DNA from: UBA6522 sp963664945
Lineage (GTDB): Bacteria > Pseudomonadota > Gammaproteobacteria > Steroidobacterales > Rariloculaceae
Assembly (NCBI GenBank): GCA_963664945.1
Contig: OY761822.1
Location: 496,001-560,000 of the forward strand
Length of the DNA stretch: 64,000 bases
Direction: 5' to 3'
Every line of letters begins with the position of its first letter. The first letter of the stretch is position 1. This document shows, one piece after another, positions 27,868 through 37,728 of this stretch. The position numbers and the translations under genes are program-made. A model generated the notes under the pieces. That model saw only the letters and a program-made list of their open reading frames with translations. It was not told the DNA's origin and did no database searches.

Positions 27868-29618
27868 CCCGGATAACTCACCAAAAAATGGAATGGGACC
27901 TCGATTTGTCGGATAATGTGAGTTAGTTCAATCACTTGCATTAGACCGACGGGGAGGTCCCATGGCGACACAGTGTACCGCGACACAACTTCCATTTCAT
28001 CCGTTTGGGCGCCGCGAGGTGGTGGCGCGATTCAACGCCGGGCATCTGACGAGCGACGGTGGAGCGCTTTTGCTGCGGGAGGCGGACCTTCGGTTGGATT
28101 TGACGCGCCGGATCGCGGCGTGTTTCGCGGACGGGCGCCAGAGCGGGCGGGTCGAACACGGCGTGCAGGAGTTGGTGGCGCAACGGATGCACGGGTTGGC
28201 GCTGGGGTACGAGGATCTGAACGATCATGACCGGCTGCGCTCGGACCCGGTACTGGCGCTGGCGGCGGGCAAGGCGGACCCGAGCGGTCTGAAGCGGGCT
28301 CGGGCGCGGGACCGGGGGCATGCCTTGGCCGGGTCGAGCACGTTGAACCGGCTGGAGTTGGGGGAGCCGAAGGCGCACCAGAAGCGCTGGCGTTACAGCA
28401 AGATCGTGGCCGACGGGGAGGCGCTGGACCGATTGCTGGTGAAGCTGTTTCTGGAGTCGCACGCACAAGCGCCGGAGACGGTGTGGCTGGACCTGGACGC
28501 CACGGACGATCCGTTGCACGGCGCCCAGCAGGGGCGGTTCTTCCACGGCTACTACAAGAGCTATTGCTACCTGCCGCTGTATATCTTCAGCGGCGAACAC
28601 CTGCTGTGCGCGCGGCTGCGCCCGTCGAACATCGATGCGGCCGCGGGCAGCGTTGGGGAGTTGAAGCGGATCGTCGGACGGATCCGGCAACGCTTCCCGG
28701 CGGTGCGGATCGTGGTGCGGGGCGACTCGGGCTTTTGCCGCGAGGCGATCATGCACTGGTGCGAACGCAACGGCGTGGACTATGTCCTGGGGCTGGCGCG
28801 CAACGAGCGCCTGGTCAAGCGCATCGGCAAGGCGCTGCGCAAGTCCCGGTCCCGTCACGTGGCCACGGGCCGGGCATCGCGGCGGTTCCGGGGGTTCCGC
28901 TACCGCACGCGCGAGTCCTGGAGCCGAACGCGCCGGGTGGTGGCCAAGGCGGAATGGTTGAGGAAGGGGGCCAACCCGCGCTTCGTGGTCACCAGCCTGC
29001 CCCGCGAGGTTGCCGGCGCCCAATACCTGTACGAGAAGTTGTACTGCGCGCGCGGGGACATGGAGAACAGGATCAAGGAATGCCAGTTGGATCTGTTCGC
29101 CGACCGCACCAGTACGGCGACGCTGCGCGCCAATCAACTGCGCTTGCACTTCGCCGCCTTCGCCTACGTGCTGATGCACGGGTTGCGCCGCCTGGCGCTG
29201 CCCGGCACGCGTTGGGCAAAGGCGCAGTGCGGCACGATCCGGGTCCGCTGGCTGAAGGTCGCCGCCCGCGTGAGGATCACCGCGCGCAAGGTCTGGGTGT
29301 CGTTCTCTTGCGCCTACCCGTATCGCGAGGAGTTCGCCGCCATCGCCGACGCGCTGCGGGCCGGACCGGCCCGCGCTCCGTCTGCATAGCCCGCTTTCCG
29401 GCCGCCCGACATCCCGACCGGCCTGCGCCGGGGAAGGGCTTCGCCCCGCCCATGCCGCGAGCAGCCCGAAACGCCGGATTCGAGCCCCGGCGGCCGTCGC
29501 TGACTGCCGTCAGAACGCATCGAACACCGATTTGTCACCCGAAACCGCCCACAACCGCCCAACCAAGGGCAACGACCGGGATAAACTGGGGCCAACGCAG
29601 GTTGGTGAAATATCCGGG
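27868..29618 (+). mobile_element. IS1380-family element
   Basis: 1751 bp. The ends are CCCGGATA and its complement TATCCGGG; both are flanked by CTAG (27,864-27,867 and 29,619-29,622), a 4-bp target duplication as usual for IS1380. It carries one intact transposase gene. Confidence 0.93.
27962..29389 (+). CDS. IS1380-family transposase
   Basis: 475 aa. Starts MATQCTATQLPFHPFGRREV. Family features are LTSDGGALLLREAD near the N-terminus, the catalytic Asp in VWLDLDATDDPLHG (about 178) and in IVVRGDSGFCRE (about 258), and the ENRIKECQLDLFADRTS stretch with Glu (about 370). GGGGAGG lies a few bases upstream of the ATG. Length and ends are complete, so this copy may be active. Confidence 0.95.
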   Translation: MATQCTATQLPFHPFGRREVVARFNAGHLTSDGGALLLREADLRLDLTRRIAACFADGRQSGRVEHGVQELVAQRMHGLALGYEDLNDHDRLRSDPVLALAAGKADPSGLKRARARDRGHALAGSSTLNRLELGEPKAHQKRWRYSKIVADGEALDRLLVKLFLESHAQAPETVWLDLDATDDPLHGAQQGRFFHGYYKSYCYLPLYIFSGEHLLCARLRPSNIDAAAGSVGELKRIVGRIRQRFPAVRIVVRGDSGFCREAIMHWCERNGVDYVLGLARNERLVKRIGKALRKSRSRHVATGRASRRFRGFRYRTRESWSRTRRVVAKAEWLRKGANPRFVVTSLPREVAGAQYLYEKLYCARGDMENRIKECQLDLFADRTSTATLRANQLRLHFAAFAYVLMHGLRRLALPGTRWAKAQCGTIRVRWLKVAARVRITARKVWVSFSCAYPYREEFAAIADALRAGPARAPSA

Positions 29619-29622
29619 CTAG

Positions 29623-29972
29623 TGGTTCTGCAAAGCAGGCACCACTTCTAACAGTCTCAGGAAATCGTCGATGCCGAAATTGGGTCGACCCTGTGTGCTT
29701 TCTCAGCAAATTGACGTCACAAAATCAATCCTGATGCAGGTTGAGCGGCACGCCCAGAGTCATAGCGCCATTGTCCACGAGAATATTGAGGTCAGATGGT
29801 GCCGGTTTGCGTCTCGTTGAGCCTTTGTGGTGCAAGTCTATGAGAAGGTTTGGGCACCGAGGCTCGGGGGGCTGCGAAGGAGCCCATCGAAGATTTCGAC
29901 GCACACTTGACGGAGCGTGCTGCGACGTTTGACGCGGCGAGGAAGGGTGCAATCCAGTACCAAAGCCCACGT
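29623..29972. other. 350-bp gap left of the SIR2-like gene
   Basis: No complete gene. On the minus strand a short frame (NLLIDLHHKGSTRRKPAPSD onward to a stop at 29,725) looks like a coding fragment, possibly a lost partner of the SIR2-like gene, but I cannot assign it. Confidence 0.35.
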
Positions 29973-30953
29973 TCATGCGCGGAGATGCTTCATTATTTCG
30001 TTGCGATCGACCTCTTCGAGCCGTTTTGTGATCAGCGTTACCGAACCTCGGCGCTTCCAATCTCCCCATTTGTGTTTAACGGCCCCCCGCGCGTTGGAGA
30101 CGAGTGATTGGGGATCAGGATGGATGACTACAAAGCGTTTATCTCGCGTGGCATAGTACCAATTAACCACCTCCGAGTTGATACCTTTGTCACCGAACGA
30201 CTAGCCGCATACCATGAGTTGATCGGCATCTCGAAGCATAGTTCGGAATCGATAGTGAAGATCGCGGAACATTCCTCGGGTGTACTCGGAGATTTTGTTG
30301 ATCGTGCCGATGAGCAGTAGCGGGCGATCGTTGATTGGGTCTAGCCAGTCGCCACTAGCAGTTCTTGTGTGGTGGGGATCGCCATTACGTAGTATTCCGA
30401 TCCTTTCCTCGAAGAAGAGCTCGTCTTTGGGCAGCCGGCTGACGGCCTGGGCCGGTCGCGATTCGGATAGTTCGTCGACTTCGGCACTCCACTCATCTGG
30501 AGAGTGCTCCGGGTCTTCGGGGCGAAGCCGAAACCAGTCCACTGACCCGTGCAGCTTCAGGAACAGTATCCTCCCGGAAGGGAATACTGCGTTCCAATAT
30601 CGCACGCCCTGTTCTTCGTCGGAGAAGCCATCTGCAAGCGGTACGCCGCGGCGAGCAAGGAACGCCTCGACGTGTGTATCGTGGCACAGCGTCGAAATGC
30701 CGACGACATGACTGGATTTGCAGGCATCGACGAGTATCTCTAGGTGTTTCGTGGATTTCGGTTCGCGGTCGAGAGTACGACAAACGACGTCGTCGATGTA
30801 GTTGATCGCCTCCTCAAGAAGCTCTTTGAAAGTGATCTGATCGGCGTTCTGCTCCGTCGTGTCCTCAATCAGTGGGATCGCATCGGCCTTCAGTTGGTCT
30901 ACGAATGCACGAATGGCCGGGTTTTCCGCCTCGCCTGCTACCGCGTCCCACGC
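29973..30953 (-). pseudogene. SIR2-like defence gene, truncated and with one nonsense codon
   Basis: SIR2_2-type domain fragment. Motifs include FLKLHGSVDW, LLIGTINKISEYTRGMFRDL and DADQLMVCG-stop-SFGDKGINSEV, where family members read GYSFGD. The stop is TAG at 30,203-30,201 in place of the Tyr codon, and the same frame then runs on to 29,973 (KHLRA). The 5' end is lost at the IS21 left end; codons from AAWDAVAGEAENPA are native. SIR2-like proteins in defence systems usually deplete NAD+ on infection. This copy is dead by truncation, nonsense and loss of start. Confidence 0.82.
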
Positions 30954-30968
30954 TGCGTATTCCATGTA

Positions 30969-31047
30969 AAGTTGCCACCTGTTCCAGGGCAAAGTTGCCA
31001 CCCAGTCCAGGCCAAAGTTGCCACCTGTTCCATTGAAGGTTGCCACC
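30969..31047 (+). repeat. IS21 left-end multiple repeats
   Basis: Four copies of AAAGTTGCCACC or one-base variants, about 20-27 bases apart. IS21 ends commonly carry such repeats as IstA binding sites. Confidence 0.88.
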
Positions 31048-31073
31048 CCTCTGAGCGCAGCGACGCGGGGCGG

Positions 31074-31235
31074 CTAGAGTCCGTTGGTGGCTGAGGGTTT
31101 CGGGTTCTTTGTGGCGTTGAGTTTTCGCATGGATTCTCCTTTCAGGTTGATGCGATAGGCGTTGTGTACGAGCCGGTCGAGGATGGCATCGGCGTGAGTC
31201 GGTTCTCCGATCATCTTGTGCCAGTGCTCGACGGG
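31074..31235 (-). pseudogene. istB: IstB C-terminal exon
   Basis: Last 53 residues of IstB: PVEHWHKMIGEPTHADAILD through the stop. It joins in frame to 33,265-33,867 when the group II intron is removed (201 + 54 codons, 254 aa). If the intron splices, istB is functional and not broken. Confidence 0.88.
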
Positions 31236-33264
31236 TCCGAGTAGGCGGGGGCATTACTGCGCCCCGCCCCTCGCAGACCCGAGCGAGCGGGTTTCCCGCA
31301 CTCGGTTCCTCACTTGACAGATTCGCTGCAAGGACCTGGCCATCGACGCACGATCCGTACTGAAGGCAAGGGGTATCGCTTGAGCAGTGTATTCATCCGG
31401 TCCCAGTTCAAACGCCGAAGGCGGTTGCGGCGAGTAAGCCATTTCCGCCAGATGCGTATGACCTGATAGCGGAACCACTCCAGTCGTTTGCCGTTCCCCC
31501 CCAGACCGTAGTATGCGCAGTGTCCCCGGATCATCAGGGCAAGGTGGTCGCGTTGCGCCTCGACCGGCAGGTGCCGGTGCCTCTTGCACCAGTCGTGCAC
31601 CGATTTCAGCGCGCGGGCGAACCGTCCCTTGGCCGTGATCTGGCGAACCACGTCCTTGCCTCGTCTCGACCGACCCCAGACGTGGGTGAAGCCAAGAAAG
31701 TCGAACGTGGTGGCCGTCGCCATCCAGTGCCGCCCGTAGGGGCGCTTGCGGCGAAAGTCCACGTAGCGCGTCTTGGTCTCATGGAGCTTGAGCCCGTAGC
31801 GACCGAGACGTTTCCCCAGCACGTCAAGCACACGCTTGCCGCTGAGGCGGTGTTCGAAGGTCAGCACAAAGTCATCGGCGAACCTCACCAGCCGACACTC
31901 CCCGTGAATGCGCGGCTTCACCACCTTCTCGAACCACACATCCAGCACATGGTGCAGGAAAATGTTCGATAACTCGGGGGAAATTACACCGCCCTGAGGA
32001 GTCCCGGCGACCGGCCTGTGCACGGTGCCCTCTTCGAGCACCCCCGCGTTCAGCCACTTGTCGATCATGCGCCTGACGACGCCGTCCTTGATCCGCAGGT
32101 CGAGGAATGAGCGCAGGTGAGAGAACGGGATCGTATCGAAGTATTTCGAGACATCCGCGTCAATCACCCACCGCTGCCGGTGCTCAATGATGCCCTTGCG
32201 CAAGTCGTCAAGGGCATCGTGGGCTGAGCGTCCGCGCCGGAACCCGTACGAGCACGGCAGAAAGTCCGTCTCGTAGATCGGCTCCAGCAACATCAGCACG
32301 GCCCGCTGCGCCACCTTGTCTTCAAAGGTCGGAATGCCCAAGGGACGTTTCGTGCCGTCCGCCTTCGGGATATAGTGCCGCCGCACCGGCGGTGCGACAT
32401 AGCGGCCCGACTTGATCCGGTTCAGGAGGTCTTCAAGATTGGCCTCCAAATCCTTCTCATAGTCCGCGCCCGTCACCCCGTCGATGCCTGGTGCACCGTC
32501 CTTTCGCGTCCGCCGATACGCTTCCAGCATCCATTCCCTGTCGATCAGGTGATGCAGCGACGTGAACACCCGCTCCGGGTGCTTCCTCGCCTGTTCGGCT
32601 ATCCACTGCTGTTTCGTGTACGTGTTTGTGGAACTCAGAGTTTCCTCCAGCGTTTCCCATCAGTGGGTCTGTACAAATGACGCCCCGCTTCCCTCCAGCG
32701 GGTCCCGATGGACACGGTTCCCCGCCTTCACAGGTACTATCAAGGCGCTAAGACTTCCTGCTCCGCATGGCCTTCGGCTTATTGATTCGCCAGCCGACTC
32801 CGCAGCGTGCCTGCCATGTTCGTGTCCGCCCAAAGCGCTCCCGCCGCCGTGCAGGCTCGGCGACGAACCGGGGTCTACATTGTTCACGCTGGCCTCCCCG
32901 TCCCAGCGGTCTCGCCCACGGGCAAGAGCAGGATCTCCCAGGTTCCCTGACGATCCATCCCGTGACTTTGCGCCGGCCCACGACCCCGGACGACCCTTCG
33001 CGCCTCGCCAGTAGCGGCGCTTCCAGTGCTGCCCCCGGCCAGTTAACACCGAAGGCGTCATCGATTCCGATTTCGAGGCTTCCTCCACCGCTTCATCACC
33101 TGCTGTCTACGCTTCACGACGGGCGTTGCCGCGCGCCATGCAAGACTCGCTTCCGGCTGGCGGGCTGCGCCTTTGCCGGGCGGGAGTCAAACCCGCTGGA
33201 TCGCTACGAGAGGTTTCAGTTTCAATTCATAGCATTCTCCTCTCCAGGGCTTTCCCTGGCGCAA
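31236..33264 (-). mobile_element. Group II intron in istB
   Basis: About 2.03 kb on the minus strand. Domain V is recognisable at about 31,275-31,312 (minus GAACCGAGTGCGGGAAACCC with a GAAA-type loop), followed by a domain VI stem ending near CTACTCGGA. The 5' end by host-gene reconstruction is TTGCGCC instead of the usual GTGCG. The intron encodes a maturase. Exon sequences give an intact IstB. Bases 32,570-33,240 contain RNA domains, not protein genes. Confidence 0.88.
31310..32569 (-). CDS. ltrA: Group II intron reverse transcriptase/maturase
   Basis: 419 aa. RT blocks are in order: GAPGIDGVTGADYEKDLEAN, RRHYIPKADGTKRPLGIPTF, GFRRGRSAHDALDDLRKGI, VIDADVSKYFDTIPFSHL, GTPQGGVISPELSNIFLHHV, and the catalytic VRFADDFVLTF. 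The maturase (X) domain follows (HDWCKRHRHLPVEAQRDHLA). No C-terminal HNH endonuclease is seen, which fits endonuclease-less intron classes that use replication-fork primers. It aids splicing and retrohoming. It looks intact. Confidence 0.95.
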   Translation of the reverse strand: MFTSLHHLIDREWMLEAYRRTRKDGAPGIDGVTGADYEKDLEANLEDLLNRIKSGRYVAPPVRRHYIPKADGTKRPLGIPTFEDKVAQRAVLMLLEPIYETDFLPCSYGFRRGRSAHDALDDLRKGIIEHRQRWVIDADVSKYFDTIPFSHLRSFLDLRIKDGVVRRMIDKWLNAGVLEEGTVHRPVAGTPQGGVISPELSNIFLHHVLDVWFEKVVKPRIHGECRLVRFADDFVLTFEHRLSGKRVLDVLGKRLGRYGLKLHETKTRYVDFRRKRPYGRHWMATATTFDFLGFTHVWGRSRRGKDVVRQITAKGRFARALKSVHDWCKRHRHLPVEAQRDHLALMIRGHCAYYGLGGNGKRLEWFRYQVIRIWRKWLTRRNRLRRLNWDRMNTLLKRYPLPSVRIVRRWPGPCSESVK

Positions 33265-33867
33265 TAACTGTCTGGTGACCACGGTGGAACGGTGCCGGTG
33301 GCGGTCCTCGAGGATATCCAGCAGTTCGCGCCGCTGCGGGGCGGTGAGTTTGGCCAGACCCCAGTCATCCAGGATGATGACGTCGGTTCGGGCCAGTTTT
33401 TTCATCACCTTCGGATAGCGCCCGTCGCCGTGAGCGTAGCCGAGCTCGTCGAACAGCCGCGAGAGGCGACGGTACTGAACGGTGAAGCCGTCGCGGCAGG
33501 CCTTGTTGCCCAGGGCGCACGCGATCCAGGTCTTTCCGACCCCGGTGGGCCCGGTGATCAGCAAGTTGAGCTTCTTCTTGATCCATTGCCCGGTGATGAG
33601 CCGGTTCATCAGCGCCTTGTCCAGTCCGCGGGGGTGCCGATAGTCCAGGTCCTCGATGACGGCGCTCTGGCGCAACCGCGCATTGCGCAGCCGGTACTTC
33701 AGCCGCCGTTCGGCGCGGAAGGTGGCCTCCCGATCGAGCAGCAACCCGAGCCGTTCATCGAAGTCCAGCCGCTCGATATCGGTCATGTCCTGCTGTTCCA
33801 GCAAACCGGCGTGCATGCCCATGAGGCGCAGCTCGGTGAGTTTCTCGACGGTGGGGTGATACAACAT
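33265..33867 (-). pseudogene. istB: IstB N-terminal exon
   Basis: First 201 residues, starting MLYHPTVEKLTELRLMGMHA with GGAGGA upstream. AAA+ ATPase: Walker A ITGPTGVGKTW (about 105-115), Walker B DVIILDDWGL, ending at TRQL. IstB is the ATPase helper of IstA. The rest lies beyond the group II intron. Retained as interrupted, though splicing could restore it. Confidence 0.92.
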
Positions 33868-33881
33868 GGTTTGGTTCCTCC

Positions 33882-34658
33882 TCAGTGGTAGTAGTCCGGA
33901 CCGCGCAGATTGTCGTGCTCGATTCCCGGCAGTTCCGGGGTTGACGGGGGCAGGGGCTTGTTCTCGAGCCCGTTCTTCAGGATCGACTCGATGTTCTTGT
34001 AGGCGTAGGCGCCGAGCGCGATCGCCCGCTTGCAGGCGGCCTCCAGTCGCGAGGGCCCGTAGCGCTCGCCCAGGCGGATGATCCCGAGGCAGGTGCGAAA
34101 GCCCTGCTGCGGATGCTTGCGCGTGGCCAGGATGTGCTTGACCACGGCCGCGGTGCAGGGGCCAGTCTTGGCTGCCCAACCGATCAACCGTTGCGGCGTC
34201 CACTTGGCCTGTTCCCGGTGGCTCTCGGGCATGTGCTCGGACACCGTGGTGTGGCTGGCGCGGCGCCAGCTACGGGCATGACTGGCCACGCGCCGGCCCT
34301 TGTGAAGCAGTTCCACGGTGTTCGCGGTGATGCGCGCATCGAGCCGTTGCTTGATCAACTGATAGGGCGCCGAGTAATAGTGGCGGTCGACCTCCACGTG
34401 GTAGTCGACGTTGACCCGCACCTTTTTCCATTCCGCGTACTCGTACGGACGCGGCGGCAGCGGCCTCATCGCCGGGCGGTCCAGGGACTCGAACAGCTCG
34501 CGCCGGCAACCGGGCAGCTTCTGGAACGGCCGCGTATTGAGCCGCTCCAGCAACTCGCCGATGTACTCGTTCAGTTCGGTCAGTGAGAACACCTGCCGAT
34601 GACGCAACCGCGCCAGGATCCACCTTTCAACGACGAGCACGCCCACCTCGGCCTTGGC
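33882..34658 (-). pseudogene. istA: IstA C-terminal part
   Basis: Last 258 residues of the IS21 transposase, AKAEVGVLVVERWILARLRH onward. The catalytic Glu is in this first segment. The C-terminal Mu-type region (NVDYHVEVDRHYYSAPYQLI) follows. It joins in frame to 47,838-48,578, giving 505 aa. The gap to istB is 14 bases. Confidence 0.92.
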
Positions 34659-34717
34659 CTTGTCATAGGTCACCAACTGCAAATTCTCTGGATCGGTCGG
34701 GAAAACCGTCTGCTGTA

Positions 34718-34972
34718 GTGCGGGTCACGCATCCGTTCCATCCCTGGTTGGATCGCGTGTTTCCCCTGCAGGGAACCGTGACGACTGGTTGTGTGGCTCT
34801 GGTGCGCTGCATTGTCGAGGAGGAGCGGGTTCGCAGCCTGCCGGTGGGTTGGACGGACTGGCGCAGGGTTGACGACTTCGAGCGCATGTCGGGAGGTCGT
34901 TCGCTGTTCCGGGCGGACGATCTCCAGACGCTAAGAGCGCAGGTTGACGTGCTTCTGAATGATCAGGAATAA
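34718..34972 (+). CDS. DUF5372-like small protein
   Basis: 84 aa from a GTG: VRVTHPFHPWLDRVFPLQGT, then LPVGWTDWRRVDDF and GGRSLFRADDLQTL. This fits my recollection of DUF5372 proteins, which often accompany mobile recombinases and transposons. Function unknown; it is the first gene inside the serine-recombinase element and points at it. Confidence 0.6.
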   Translation: MRVTHPFHPWLDRVFPLQGTVTTGCVALVRCIVEEERVRSLPVGWTDWRRVDDFERMSGGRSLFRADDLQTLRAQVDVLLNDQE

Positions 34973-35162
34973 AGCCGCAATATGATCGATAAATATTACG
35001 CAGGCGCGGAATCGCTGTCGGGACGTGTGGTCGATATGTGCGGTGTTATCGCGTATATATCGGAGATAGTGCCGGCTCATGGAGCAAAAGAGCTGACTGA
35101 ACGGGACAATGGTAGAGCAATATATTATGATCATTACGGTTCATTCAAACGGGATCCGCACC

Positions 35163-35612
35163 ATGACCGACAAAAAAACAGAGCGCCTGCGCCAGTCGGG
35201 CACCCTCAACCCGCGTCCGGACACCGTCACCGACGCCTTGTTCCAAGACAGCGCGTTCTTCGATCCGCGCGACCTGCTGCAGGTACGCTACGAGATGGTG
35301 CGGTGCACGGAACGCGGCGTTCCCCTCAAGGAAGCCGCGGCGCGGTTCGGCACCTCGGTGCCCACCTGCGTGCGCGCCAACCGGGCCTTCCGCGAGGGTG
35401 GGCTGCAGGGGCTCATTCCGCAGCGTCGCGGTCCGCGCGGCGCCCACAAGATCACGCCGCAGATCCTCGCCTTCGTCGAGCAGTTCCGGGCCGAACACGG
35501 GCGGACCGGCAGCCGCAGGCTCGTGCCCTTGATCGAGGCGCGGTTCGGCGTGCGCATCCACCCGCGCAGCCTCGACAAGACGCTGGCAAAAAAAACGACC
35601 CGTCCGTGGTGA
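35163..35612 (+). CDS. Helix-turn-helix protein of the LSR element
   Basis: 149 aa. A helix-turn-helix lies at about residues 47-75 (MVRCTERGVPLKEAAARFGT, then SVPTCVRANRAF), followed by GLIPQRRGPRGAHKIT, a pattern of transposase-like winged HTH domains. The N-terminus begins MTDKKTERLRQSG; an earlier in-frame ATG at 35,109 is less likely. It probably regulates or assists the recombinase. The stop overlaps the next gene. Confidence 0.7.
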   Translation: MTDKKTERLRQSGTLNPRPDTVTDALFQDSAFFDPRDLLQVRYEMVRCTERGVPLKEAAARFGTSVPTCVRANRAFREGGLQGLIPQRRGPRGAHKITPQILAFVEQFRAEHGRTGSRRLVPLIEARFGVRIHPRSLDKTLAKKTTRPW

Positions 35613-35902
35613 CTTCAGTGACGCCGTCGATCGATGGCGATGGCGTGGACCGCTATCGCGGCTGGCGCCGACGATGGCGCGCCGGCGCGCACAGCCAGGC
35701 GTGCGGCATGCTGTGCCACCATGGCATGGCCCGTGCGCTGACGCTGACGGCGCCTCCGGCTCCACCGCCACCGGCCCCCGCCCCGGTGAACTCGCCGTCG
35801 GATGCGCCGCCGTTGTCCGATTGCCCCGTCCTCACTCGCGCCGCCGCCCGGATGATCCATGAACTGCTTGTACGTGAAGCCGGAGAACGCGGCCATGCTT
35901 GA
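35606..35902 (+). CDS. Small Pro-rich protein coupled to the recombinase
   Basis: 98 aa from GTG 35,606 or 35,609. It has a Pro/Ala run (TAPPAPPPPAPAPVN) and a helical C-terminus (TRAAARMIHELLVREAGERG). It overlaps the HTH gene at its start and the recombinase gene at its end, so translational coupling is likely. No family recognised. Confidence 0.5.
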   Translation: MVTSVTPSIDGDGVDRYRGWRRRWRAGAHSQACGMLCHHGMARALTLTAPPAPPPPAPAPVNSPSDAPPLSDCPVLTRAAARMIHELLVREAGERGHA

Positions 35903-36317
35903 GTCCATGTCCTACAAGGTCACCGACGATCACCGCCGGCGCGAGGCGTGTCTGTATATCCGCCAATCCTCCATGCACCAGGTGCTGGAGCACACCGAGA
36001 GCACGCGGCGCCAGTACGGTCTGCGTCAGCGCGCGATCGCGCTCGGCTGGTCCGATGAGCGCATCCGCACCATCGACGACGACCAGGGCAAGTCCGGCGC
36101 GCACAGCGCCGACCGCAGCGGCTTCCGCGATCTCATGGCGCGTATCGCCGCCGGGGAAATCGGCCTCGTGCTGAGCCTGGAAGTCTCGCGCCTGTGCCGC
36201 AACAACACCGACTGGCACCAACTGTTGCAGATCGCCGCCATCGCCGACACCCTCATCCTGGACGAGGCCGGGGTGTACGATCCCAACGACGGCAACGATA
36301 AGCTATTGCTGGGACTG
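35895..36317 (+). pseudogene. Large serine recombinase, N-terminal catalytic part
   Basis: First 141 residues of a large serine recombinase: ACLYIRQSSMHQVLEHTEST with the nucleophilic Ser, then DDDQGKSGAHSADRSGF, SLEVSRLCRNNTDWHQLLQI and NDKLLLGL. The family normally continues GLKGTMSE(A)EL. Here that motif is split twice: RIT2 after GL and RIT3 after KGAM. Joining 35,895-36,317, 39,797-39,808 and 46,131-47,801 gives a continuous 701-aa protein. The start ATG overlaps the previous gene's stop. Confidence 0.9.
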
Positions 36318-36339
36318 CTATGTGGGGCCCCACATAGCA
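36316..36339. repeat. 24-bp perfect palindrome outside RIT2 ritA end
   Basis: Arms TGCTATGTGGGG and CCCCACATAGCA with no spacer. The outer two bases TG belong to the recombinase gene (GGGACTG). It sits two bases outside the inverted repeat at 36,342 and only at this end of RIT2. Confidence 0.88.
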
Positions 36340-36341
36340 TT

Positions 36342-36429
36342 CCATATGTAGTACAGCTCGTTATGTGAGCCAGCCCCCGCAAGTCACTGTCAACGCGAGC
36401 TTTTTCCTGACACAGCCTGACATTATATT
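36342..36429 (+). repeat. RIT2 inverted repeat, ritA end
   Basis: Begins CCATATGTAGTACAGCTCG. Reverse complement of 39,705-39,792 with two mismatches. Confidence 0.92.
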
Positions 36430-36483
36430 CACGGCTGGGTTTTTGTGGCATGAAGCCATCTCCACCCTTTTTGGAGATGAATC

Positions 36484-37728
36484 ATGTTCGAAACTCTGTA
36501 CAAGGATCCCGCGACCATCGCCAAGTACCGACGTGCGCCGCTTTTGGAGGAGCGCGAACGGTATCTGCGTGTCGTGGTCGCCTTGGGTGTGGTTGGCGAT
36601 GTGGTGCGCCGGGTTGCCCGTGCGCAGCTTCTGCTCATAGAGCTGCTGAACCTGCCCGATGCGGACATTCCGGTCCGCGTGGCGACAGTCGAGACGGCGG
36701 TGCGGGAGTGGTGCCGGAGCGTGCCCGAGGTTTCCGCGGCCGATTTCCGGCGTCATGGCTTTCGCTGGCTGCGTTTTCTCGGCTGGCTGGAAGAGCCGCC
36801 TCGGGATGCCCATCCGCACGCCCGGCAAGTGGAGGCCTTCGCGGCCTGGATGCGGGACGATCGGGGACTGTCCGAAGCGACCGTCGGCAACTGCTGTTAT
36901 GAGGGCGACCGTTTCTTTGCCTGGGCGGCGCGCAGGAACTTGATGCTCGCCGACATCACGGTCGGTGACGTGGACGAATACCTCGCCGTGCGGATTGCCG
37001 ACGGCGGTCTTCGGCGCAGGTCGGCGCGCGCCGTGGCCGGGTGTCTGCGGAGCTTCTTTCGTTTTGCCGAGACGCGGAGCTGGTGCCGGTCGGGCATCGC
37101 CGAGTGCATCATGCCGCCGCTTGCGTATCCCGACCGACCGGTTCCCAAGGGCTTTGATCGGGACGAAGTCGAGAAGTTGCTCGCCACGACCGAACGTTCG
37201 ACCCCGGTGGACTGCCGCGACCGCGCGGTGCTGATGATTCTGGCAACCTGCGGGCTCAGGGCCGGCGAGGTTGGCGCTCTGCGCGTCGAGGACATCGACT
37301 GGCAGCGCGACATGCTGCATGTGTTCCGTCCCAAGACCCGGCGCACCGACACGTTTCCGCTGACCCCCTCCGTCGGCAACGCGTTGATGGACTATCTTCT
37401 CAAGGTGCGCCCGGATGCGGGACCGGAGCGGGCCTTGTTCCTGACGCTGCAGGCCCCGTTCAGGCCGCTGACGAGCGGCGCCGTCGGCTGGATCGTGCGC
37501 AGCCGCGCCAGGCGCATTGGCATCACCGGCAAGCGCCTGGGCGCCCATGCACTTCGTCATGCGGCCGCACAACGGCTGGTCGACGAAGGGTACGGACTGA
37601 AGACCGTTGGCGACTTTCTCGGGCATTCCAGCCCGAGCGCGACAGCCACCTACGCAAAGATCGATCTGGCCTCGCTTCGCCCGGTCGCCGACATCTGCCT
37701 GAAGGAGGTGCTCGATGACACTGCGTGA
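36484..37728 (+). CDS. RIT2 tyrosine recombinase A
   Basis: 414 aa. Extended N-terminal region, core-binding domain (RWLRFLGWLEEP), then the catalytic domain with CGLRAGEV, HALRHAAA, LGHSSP and ATYAKID. Arg, HxxR, His and Tyr are intact. GGAG lies a few bases before the ATG. It is a close relative of RIT1 A. It overlaps the second gene by 14 bases, so the operon is coupled. The promoter is presumably in the 54 bases between it and the inverted repeat, or in the repeat. Confidence 0.93.
   Translation: MFETLYKDPATIAKYRRAPLLEERERYLRVVVALGVVGDVVRRVARAQLLLIELLNLPDADIPVRVATVETAVREWCRSVPEVSAADFRRHGFRWLRFLGWLEEPPRDAHPHARQVEAFAAWMRDDRGLSEATVGNCCYEGDRFFAWAARRNLMLADITVGDVDEYLAVRIADGGLRRRSARAVAGCLRSFFRFAETRSWCRSGIAECIMPPLAYPDRPVPKGFDRDEVEKLLATTERSTPVDCRDRAVLMILATCGLRAGEVGALRVEDIDWQRDMLHVFRPKTRRTDTFPLTPSVGNALMDYLLKVRPDAGPERALFLTLQAPFRPLTSGAVGWIVRSRARRIGITGKRLGAHALRHAAAQRLVDEGYGLKTVGDFLGHSSPSATATYAKIDLASLRPVADICLKEVLDDTA

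Noticed and set aside
32562..33267. Several open frames of 70-166 aa
   Set aside because: They lie in the RNA domains of the group II intron.
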